Shown here in pieces: positions 1 to 5,067 of a stretch of DNA of 5,067 nucleotides. How positions within the stretch are numbered: position 1 is the stretch's first letter; the number at the start of each line of letters is the position of its first letter. Source of the DNA: Bacteroidota bacterium (GTDB lineage: Bacteria; Bacteroidota; Bacteroidia; Bacteroidales; B39-G9); assembly GCA_030592465.1 (NCBI GenBank), contig JAUVJB010000218.1, positions 1-5,067 of the forward strand. The letters are read 5' to 3'. Below the pieces are notes generated by a model, which saw only the letters and a program-made list of their open reading frames with translations, did not search any database and had not been told where the DNA came from. Made by a program: the position numbers and the translations under genes.

Positions 1-16
1 ACGAAAACGTCCATAT

Positions 17-97
17 TGTCATTTCGACTAAAAGGAGAAATCTCATAACATAGTGTATATAAGTTGAATGAGATTTCTCACTTCGTTCGAAATGACA
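17..97. repeat. Inverted repeat, 30-nt arms (TGTCATTTCGA family)
   Basis: The left arm is 17-46 and the right arm is 68-97, around a 21-nt loop (47-67). The left arm and the reverse complement of the right arm agree at 25 of 30 positions without gaps. They share the ends TGTCATTTCGA and GAGAAATCTCAT and differ only in the middle. In RNA this would form a long, mostly paired hairpin. Elements beginning TGTCATTTCGA and ending in ATCTCA are, from memory, common between genes in Bacteroidota genomes. I infer a dispersed REP- or MITE-like element. No T-tract follows it, so I do not call it a terminator. Confidence 0.75.
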
Positions 98-117
98 GCA
101 CAACTAAAATTTTACGG

Positions 118-136
118 GTTTTCGTGCCGGCACTAA
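118..136 (+). repeat. Left copy of an inverted repeat flanking the main gene
   Basis: The sequence GTTTTCGTGCCGGCACTAA matches the reverse complement of 4440-4458 at 16 of 19 positions, so the two copies face each other across the large gene. The copy contains a perfect 10-bp palindrome, GTGCCGGCAC (124-133), which is unusually GC-rich for this window. The octamer ACGAAAAC at positions 1-8 is the reverse complement of 118-125 and may be the end of a further copy cut by the window edge. The function is unknown; a dispersed intergenic repeat is more likely than an operator. Confidence 0.5.
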
Positions 137-194
137 ATAGCAATTCTGTTATATTACTATTTTTTTCTGAACTAATAAGTAAATATTTTATACA

Positions 195-3100
195 ATGGAT
201 AATATTAAATTACAAGCCGATTATATATTTGAAACAAGCTGGGAAGTATGTAACAAAGTAGGAGGCATACATACGGTAATTTCAACCAAAGCACAAACTT
301 TAGTAAAAAAGTATAATGATAATTTAATTTTTATTGGTCCTGATATTTGGAAAGATTCAAAACAAAACCATGAATTTACCGAGGATAAAAAACTATTTCG
401 CGGGTGGAAAATTAAAGCTTATAATAATGGTATAAGAGTAAAAATAGGCAGATGGAATATACCAGGGAATCCAATCGCTATTTTAGTTGATTTTACTCCT
501 TTTATTGCAGAAAAAGATGCAATTTTCAGTAAATTTTGGGAATCATATCGTTTAGATTCAATTTCGGGGCAGTGGGACTATGTTGAACCTGCACTTTTTG
601 GTTACGCTGCAGGCAAAGTTATTGAGAGTTTTACCAATTATAATATTTCTCCTAAAGAAAAAATTATTGCTCATTTTCACGAATGGCAAACAGGTACCGG
701 AATTTTATATCTTAAAAAAAATGCTCCTTATATTGCAACGATTTTTACTACACATGCTACAACTATAGGGCGTTCTATTGCAGGAAATAATCTGGCATTA
801 TATAAATATTTTTTCGATTACAACTCAGATGCTAAAGCACAAGAATTAAATGTTGTTTCAAAACATTCTCTTGAGAAACTATCGGCACAAATATCTGATA
901 GTTTTACAACAGTAAGTAAAAATACTGAAATTGAATGTAAACAATTCTTAAATAAAGATGTTGATGTAGTTACGCCTAATGGTTTTGAAGATAATTTTAT
1001 TCCTGACGAAAAAAACTTTCAGCATCAACAAATAGAAGGAAGAAATAAGTTAATAGAAGTTGCCCAGGCTCTTTTGGGGTATAAACTTCCTGACAATATT
1101 TTATTAACAGGAATAAGCGGAAGATACGAATTTAGAAACAAAGGTATAGATATCTTTCTTAAATCATTGAAAGAATTAAACAATAATAAAGCACTTAATA
1201 AAGAAATTTTAGCTTATATTTTAGTTCCGGCTGACCAATTATTTGCACGTAAAGATTTGATAAATAAATTATCTAAACCCGATGAAAATTCCGGAACATT
1301 AGCTCAACCCTTTATTACTCACATACTTAATAATAGCGACAATGATTTAATTTTGCGGGAAATAAAAAATCTCGGACTATCAAATAATAAATCGGATAAA
1401 GTAAAAGTAATATTTGTTCCCTCATATTTAAACGAACACGACAATATTTTCAACTTATCATATTACAAACTGTTGATGGGGTTAGATATATCTGTATTCC
1501 CTTCTTATTACGAACCATGGGGATATACACCATTAGAAAGTATTGCTTTTAAAGTTCCTACAATTACAACTTCTCTTTCAGGATTTGGTAAATGGGTAAA
1601 TGAATTTGATAATAAAGATAACGGCGTTTATGTTATTGAACGTAATGAGGATAATACTGAAAAAGTTATTGATGATATTGTAAATACAATAATATCATTT
1701 TCAAAAAAATCAATTGAAGAAACTAATAATATTAAAATATCAGTATTCAATTTTTCGAAAAATGCACTTTGGGAAAATTTTATTAAATATTATTATCAAG
1801 CTTTTGATATAGCACTTAAAAAGGCAGAAGAAAGAAAAGCCGGTTATGTTGAAAAAATACCTCAAACAGAATCGAAAATACATTACGAACCAATAACCGG
1901 TAATGAACCCAATTGGCGTAAACTATTTATTAATGCTCAACTTCCTGATAAATTTGAAGGATTAAATGAATTAGCAAAAAATATATGGTGGTCATGGAAT
2001 TATAAAGCTGCAGACTTATTTGAATATATTGATTCTAAAATGTGGAATTATTTGAAAAAAAATCCCCTGTTATTATTAAAAAATATATCACAGCAAAGAC
2101 TAACAGAATTAGAAAACGATAAATTGTTTATTGAAAAATATAACGATGTTTATAACGAGTTCAAAGATTATTTAAACGTTAAGCCAAAAAAAGATGAACC
2201 TAATATTGCATATTTTAGCATGGAATATGGGCTTAATAATAATTTAAAAATATATTCGGGTGGTCTGGGACTTCTTGCAGGTGATTACTTAAAAGAAGCA
2301 AGCGATTCACAAGTAAATATTGTAGGTATAGGTTTAATGTATAAATACGGATATTTTACTCAAAGGCTGTCGCTTGGCGGAGAACAATTATCTGAACTTG
2401 AACCTTTGAAATTTTCACAACTTCCAATTACTCCTGTTAGAGATAATACAGGCACTTGTATTTTAATAAACATTAACTTACCCGGAAGACTTTTAACAGC
2501 TCGTGTATGGAGAGTTGATGTGGGGAGAATTCCTTTATTTCTTTTAGATACCGATATTGAAGAAAATAACGAAGATGACAGAAAAATAACAAGTCAACTT
2601 TATGGAGGCAATTGGGAAAATAGATTAAAACAAGAGATATTACTCGGTATTGGAGGTATTAGACTTTTGAATAAACTTAATATAAATCCCGATATTTACC
2701 ATTGCAACGAGGGACATGCTGCATTTATTAATGTTGAGCGATTAGCACAATTTACAAATGTAGATAATTTAAGTTTTGAAGTAGCACTGGAAATTGTTCG
2801 TTCTTCATCTCTTTTTACTACTCATACGCCTGTTCCTGCAGGTCACGATGCCTTTAGCGAAGATCTTATTAGAATGTATTTAAGACACATACCCGAAAGA
2901 TTAAAAATAAACTGGGAACAATTTCTTAGTCTTGGAAAATTACATTGTTGCGACCCAAATGAAAAATTTTCTATGAGTATTCTTGCTGCTAAAACATCTC
3001 AGGAAATTAACGGAGTAAGCTTACTGCACGGGAAAGTAACACGCGAAATGTTCAAAGATTTATACAAAGGTTATACTCCTGAAGAATCTCATATAGGATA

Positions 3101-4439
3101 TGTTACTAACGGCGTTCATTATCCTACATGGACAGCCAAGGAATGGAGAATTCTTTACGAAAATAATTTTGGACAAGGCTTTTTGCAAGATATCTCAAAT
3201 AAAAAATACTGGGGAAAAATTTATGATATTGATGATGAGGTTATTTGGAATATCAAACAAAATCTTCGTAAAAAGCTAATTGATTACATAAAAATCAGAT
3301 TTAAACGACATTGGATTCAAAGATATGAAAACCCTAAAAAACTTGTTGGTATTTTAAATAAAATAAACGAAAATGCTCTTACATTAGGTTTTGCCCGTAG
3401 ATTTGCAACTTACAAAAGAGCTCATCTGTTATTTACCGATGTTAAGCGACTCGAACGCATTGTTAATAACAAAGAGATGCCTGTTCAGATTATTTTTGCC
3501 GGCAAAGCACATCCTAACGATAAAGCAGGACAAGATTTAATAAAGTTTATTGTAGAGATGTCGAAAAAACCTGAATTTGAGGGCAAAATTATATTTTTGG
3601 AAAATTACGATATCGAATTAGCTAAACGCTTGGTTAAAGGTGTTGATGTTTGGTTAAATACACCTACCCGGCCATTAGAAGCATCGGGAACAAGCGGACA
3701 AAAAGCTGAACTTAACGGTACTCTTAATTTTAGCGTTCTCGACGGTTGGTGGCTCGAAGGTTATAAAGAAAATGCAGGTTGGGCTCTAACACAAGAAAGA
3801 ACTTACGACAACCAAAATTATCAAGACCAATTAGATGCTCAAACAATTTATACTATTCTCGAAAATCAGATTATTCCGACATTTTACGATAGAAACTCAA
3901 AAAATATTTCTACCAAATGGGTACAAATAATTAAAAAATCAATTGCCGAAATTGCTCCCGACTTTACAACTAAAAGAATGATAGACGATTATAAATCGAA
4001 ATATTATAATAAGCTTTTTAACCGGCATAATGATATTAAAAAGAATAATTACGAGAAAGCAACAAAAATTGCTCAATGGAAAAAATATATTTCTCGTTAT
4101 TGGGATGATATTGAAGTCGTTTCAGTTGATTTTCCAAGCACTTCGAAACGAGCATTTAGTTATGGACAAAGTTATCACGGCGAAGTTATTATTGACTTAA
4201 AAAATTTAATTAACGAAGATATTTGCATTGAAATGGTTATTAAAAATTTTACAAATAACGGCAATGAAGGAATAATAACAAAAGAACTTAAAAGAGATAA
4301 AAATGTTGATACAATAGCTATTTATAAAATAGATTTAAAACTTAGGCATCCGGGAATTTTTGACTATGGATTAAGAATATATGCTAAAAACGAGGATATT
4401 CCTCATCGTCAAGATTTTAATTATATAAAATGGGTATAA
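195..4439 (+). CDS. Fused GT3 glycogen synthase / GT35 alpha-glucan phosphorylase
   Basis: This 1414-residue cytoplasmic enzyme should both extend glycogen (glucosyl transfer from a nucleotide sugar, predicted UDP-glucose as in other GT3 enzymes) and degrade it (phosphorolysis to glucose-1-phosphate). Residues ~10-548 are a GT3 synthase: NKVGG (20-24), HFHEW (160-164), TTHATTIGR with H187 and R193, VVTPNG (258-263), GRYEF..K with R310 and K316, and the E-x7-E pair E440/E448 in YYEPWGYTPLE. The spacings match yeast and human synthase. Residues ~549-575 are a linker. Residues ~583-660 resemble DUF3417. Then follow IAYFSMEYG (671-679), YSGGLG (687-692), HCNEGH (836-841), RRFATYK (1068-1074) and EASGTSGQK (1162-1170), where K1170 is the predicted PLP lysine. 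The last ~100 residues form a beta-rich tail. ATG 195 is the only reasonable start: an in-frame TAA lies at 180-182 and the conserved block begins ten residues in. No Shine-Dalgarno site or clear Bacteroidota promoter is visible. There is no signal peptide or membrane segment. In Bacteroides the two parts are, from memory, separate neighbouring genes. Confidence 0.95.
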   Translation: MDNIKLQADYIFETSWEVCNKVGGIHTVISTKAQTLVKKYNDNLIFIGPDIWKDSKQNHEFTEDKKLFRGWKIKAYNNGIRVKIGRWNIPGNPIAILVDFTPFIAEKDAIFSKFWESYRLDSISGQWDYVEPALFGYAAGKVIESFTNYNISPKEKIIAHFHEWQTGTGILYLKKNAPYIATIFTTHATTIGRSIAGNNLALYKYFFDYNSDAKAQELNVVSKHSLEKLSAQISDSFTTVSKNTEIECKQFLNKDVDVVTPNGFEDNFIPDEKNFQHQQIEGRNKLIEVAQALLGYKLPDNILLTGISGRYEFRNKGIDIFLKSLKELNNNKALNKEILAYILVPADQLFARKDLINKLSKPDENSGTLAQPFITHILNNSDNDLILREIKNLGLSNNKSDKVKVIFVPSYLNEHDNIFNLSYYKLLMGLDISVFPSYYEPWGYTPLESIAFKVPTITTSLSGFGKWVNEFDNKDNGVYVIERNEDNTEKVIDDIVNTIISFSKKSIEETNNIKISVFNFSKNALWENFIKYYYQAFDIALKKAEERKAGYVEKIPQTESKIHYEPITGNEPNWRKLFINAQLPDKFEGLNELAKNIWWSWNYKAADLFEYIDSKMWNYLKKNPLLLLKNISQQRLTELENDKLFIEKYNDVYNEFKDYLNVKPKKDEPNIAYFSMEYGLNNNLKIYSGGLGLLAGDYLKEASDSQVNIVGIGLMYKYGYFTQRLSLGGEQLSELEPLKFSQLPITPVRDNTGTCILININLPGRLLTARVWRVDVGRIPLFLLDTDIEENNEDDRKITSQLYGGNWENRLKQEILLGIGGIRLLNKLNINPDIYHCNEGHAAFINVERLAQFTNVDNLSFEVALEIVRSSSLFTTHTPVPAGHDAFSEDLIRMYLRHIPERLKINWEQFLSLGKLHCCDPNEKFSMSILAAKTSQEINGVSLLHGKVTREMFKDLYKGYTPEESHIGYVTNGVHYPTWTAKEWRILYENNFGQGFLQDISNKKYWGKIYDIDDEVIWNIKQNLRKKLIDYIKIRFKRHWIQRYENPKKLVGILNKINENALTLGFARRFATYKRAHLLFTDVKRLERIVNNKEMPVQIIFAGKAHPNDKAGQDLIKFIVEMSKKPEFEGKIIFLENYDIELAKRLVKGVDVWLNTPTRPLEASGTSGQKAELNGTLNFSVLDGWWLEGYKENAGWALTQERTYDNQNYQDQLDAQTIYTILENQIIPTFYDRNSKNISTKWVQIIKKSIAEIAPDFTTKRMIDDYKSKYYNKLFNRHNDIKKNNYEKATKIAQWKKYISRYWDDIEVVSVDFPSTSKRAFSYGQSYHGEVIIDLKNLINEDICIEMVIKNFTNNGNEGIITKELKRDKNVDTIAIYKIDLKLRHPGIFDYGLRIYAKNEDIPHRQDFNYIKWV

Positions 4440-4458
4440 TTAGTGCTTGAACGAAAAC
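4440..4458 (-). repeat. Right copy of the inverted repeat flanking the main gene
   Basis: TTAGTGCTTGAACGAAAAC begins on the base after the stop codon of the fusion gene. Its reverse complement matches 118-136 at 16 of 19 positions; the three differences all fall in the central four bases. The octamer ACGAAAAC (4451-4458) is also found at positions 1-8 in the same orientation. Together the copies bracket the gene, but no transposase or target-site duplication is visible. Confidence 0.5.
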
Positions 4459-4497
4459 TCTGTAATGTGTACTATACTTAAAATAGATGAAAATTTA

Positions 4498-4524
4498 TTG
4501 TTCGCCAGCTGGCGGACAAGTTTT
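4498..4524 (+). terminator. Possible intrinsic terminator of the fusion gene
   Basis: A stem of TTGTTCGCC (4498-4506) pairs with GGCGGACAA (4511-4519), with one U-G pair and the loop AGCT, and is followed by GTTTT (4520-4524). It lies about 60 bases after the stop codon. The core CGCCAGCTGGCG (4503-4514) is a perfect 12-bp palindrome related to the TCCGYCAGCTGRCGGA units at 4893-4930. The hairpin may therefore be a dispersed repeat that happens to terminate transcription. The T-tract is short, so termination is an inference. Confidence 0.45.
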
Positions 4525-4541
4525 AACAATATATTTACCCT

Positions 4542-4565
4542 GTGAACTAAGCGAAGCGATCTCAC
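4542..4565 (+). repeat. Diverged single arm of the TGTCATTTCGA-family repeat
   Basis: The block contains GAAC, AAG, GA and ATCTCA in the same order and nearly the same spacing as the reverse complement of the right arm at 68-97. One base of gap is needed and the short segment before ATCTCA differs. It has the same orientation as the left arm at 17-46. No matching second arm is visible nearby, so it would be a decayed remnant. The similarity covers little more than 20 bases and could be partly chance. Confidence 0.35.
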
Positions 4566-4639
4566 GCCTGCCCTGAAGGTTGATCGTAAGCAAAATCCTC
4601 TATGGAACACCTTTAAAAATAAAATAAAGATGTGAGTAA

Positions 4640-4684
4640 ATTGCGAAGCAACATTTAACAGGAAGCGACCGAAGCAATACTTCG
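4640..4684. repeat. Hairpin cluster around ATTGCGAAGC / CGAAGCAAT
   Basis: TTGC-GAA-GCAA (4641-4651) can form a four-pair hairpin, and CGAAG-CAATA-CTTCG (4670-4684) a five-pair one. The block from ATTGC (4640-4644) to GCAAT (4674-4678) resembles the widespread intergenic element that starts with ATTGCGAG and ends with CGAAGCAAT, which I know only from memory. Each stem is short, so this is a weak call for a decayed palindromic repeat. Confidence 0.3.
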
Positions 4685-4694
4685 CTCATTCTCT

Positions 4695-4717
4695 CTTTCA
4701 GATTACAAATCCGAAAG
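4695..4717. repeat. Hairpin CTTTC-GATT / AATC-GAAAG
   Basis: CTTTC (4695-4699) pairs with GAAAG (4713-4717) and GATT (4701-4704) pairs with AATC (4708-4711). One A-C mismatch interrupts the stem and the loop is three bases (ACA). That gives nine pairs in 23 bases, more than expected by chance. No T-tract follows on either strand, so a dispersed palindromic repeat is the more likely reading than a terminator. Confidence 0.45.
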
Positions 4718-4866
4718 ATCAGTATTTTAAAGTCTATCATTAACGGCTAAATTTTATTTTGAGGTGCTGTGTGAAATTAAATCTATCTGCATCTGTGTTG
4801 TTACTTTTTATAATAATGAATACAGAACAAGGAAATATGAATAATAAAGTTTTGACTCATATACAC

Positions 4867-5067
4867 TTACAAGTAGTGTTCTTTTATTGTCATCCGCCAG
4901 TAGTCGGACACGTGTCCGTCAGCTGACGGATAAATGTAGCTTTCTGACACTAAATACTTTCCTAATGCAGTATTAGGCAAAGCTTCTGCAAGCTCACTTA
5001 TCCTAATAGCAAAATCAATTAACCTGTTTTCTAAATCAAATTTTCTTTTGTTCTTTATTATATCTTC
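4867..5067 (-). pseudogene. Truncated four-helix-bundle (S23 / 23S rRNA IVP family) protein, 5' end outside window
   Basis: The minus-strand frame enters from the right edge and gives 66 residues before TAA (complement of 4867-4869). Its first ~42 residues read as the start of a four-helix-bundle protein of the 23S rRNA intervening-sequence family (TIGR02436, PF05635): FDLENRLIDFAIRISELAEA, then LPNTALGKYLVSE. Family members continue with a block like QLxRSGTSxxANYxEA and total about 115-130 residues. Here the frame instead runs through the palindrome at 4893-4930, giving YPSADGHVSDYWR, and ends shortly after. The conserved RSGTS region and the later helices are missing, and I found no remnant of them further along the minus strand. 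The family's cellular function is not established. A short but functional protein cannot be excluded. The family call rests on helix pattern and motif memory from a partial sequence. Confidence 0.6.
4893..4930. repeat. 38-bp double palindrome (TCCGYCAGCTGRCGGA units)
   Basis: Two 16-bp units, an imperfect one at 4893-4908 and a perfect one (TCCGTCAGCTGACGGA) at 4915-4930, are joined by CACGTG. The joint forms a second perfect palindrome, CGGACACGTGTCCG (4905-4918). The whole 38 bp is also a near-palindrome, with 15 of 19 positions matching between its halves. It is GC-rich against an AT-rich background and is related to the core at 4503-4514. I infer a dispersed REP-like element. On the minus strand it lies inside the terminal codons of the truncated four-helix-bundle frame. 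Confidence 0.75.

Larger units (their letters stand above)
4440..4866. other. Gene-free intergenic region made of repeats and hairpins
   Basis: No convincing coding region lies between the stop of the fusion gene and the stop of the minus-strand reading frame. The stretch holds the right inverted-repeat copy, a terminator-like hairpin, a diverged copy of the TGTCATTTCGA-family arm and at least two more small hairpins. The part from about 4720 to 4866 is AT-rich and shows no structure I can name. It contains one weak small plus-strand frame from GTG 4771, which I did not accept as a gene. Confidence 0.7.

Noticed and set aside
100..194. Possible Bacteroidota promoter (TTTG and TAnnTTTG boxes) before the fusion gene
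   Set aside because: The best candidate, TATTTTTT near 158, lacks the final G and has no -33 box at the right distance, so no promoter could be supported.
64..261. Plus-strand 65-residue frame starting MNEISHFVRNDS
   Set aside because: Its first codons are the right arm of the inverted repeat at 68-97, it overlaps the start of the fusion gene in another frame, and the rest shows no recognisable domain.
580..768. Plus-strand 62-residue frame inside the fusion gene
   Set aside because: It lies wholly within the conserved synthase domain in another frame and its composition is a low-complexity Leu/Lys mix; it is a shadow of the real gene.
4557..4586. CGATC ... GATCG short inverted repeat
   Set aside because: Only five pairs around a 20-base loop; this is expected by chance in such a region.
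4771..4926. Plus-strand 51-residue frame from GTG, beginning MKLNLSASVLLLFII, with GAGGTG just upstream
   Set aside because: The start looks like a signal peptide with a ribosome site, but the frame ends in translated palindrome (HPPVVGHVSVS), overlaps the minus-strand four-helix-bundle frame and shows no known motif. It is too weak to call.

Overview
The window is AT-rich and carries one very large gene between two intergenic regions built largely from short palindromic repeats. The gene content, the lack of a Shine-Dalgarno site before the main gene and the type of intergenic palindromes all point to a Bacteroidota genome, probably of the order Bacteroidales or a near relative. This is inferred from family knowledge, since there is no rRNA or marker gene here.

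Layout: positions 1-194 are non-coding and hold a 30-nt-arm inverted repeat (17-97) and one copy of a second inverted repeat (118-136). Positions 195-4439 (+) encode a 1414-residue fusion. Its first ~548 residues are a eukaryote-type (GT3) glycogen synthase. The rest is a short-type GT35 alpha-glucan phosphorylase with an N-terminal DUF3417 segment and a covalent-PLP lysine motif. Positions 4440-4866 contain no convincing gene, but hold the mirror copy of the second repeat, a terminator-like hairpin and several other hairpins and repeat fragments. Positions 4867-5067 (-) hold the N-terminal part of a four-helix-bundle (S23 / 23S rRNA intervening sequence) protein. Its reading frame runs into a 38-bp double palindrome and then stops, so it looks truncated; its start lies beyond the right edge.

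The main gene joins the enzyme that lengthens glycogen from a sugar nucleotide and the enzyme that shortens it by phosphorolysis. Both active sites look complete, but the arginine cluster through which glucose-6-phosphate activates eukaryotic glycogen synthase is missing. No branching enzyme, debranching enzyme or glucose-1-phosphate nucleotidyltransferase gene is visible. The most notable points are the opposing-activity fusion, the lost allosteric site, and palindromic repeats flanking the gene and apparently truncating its downstream neighbour. I see no defence system, CRISPR array, tRNA, rRNA or complete mobile element.
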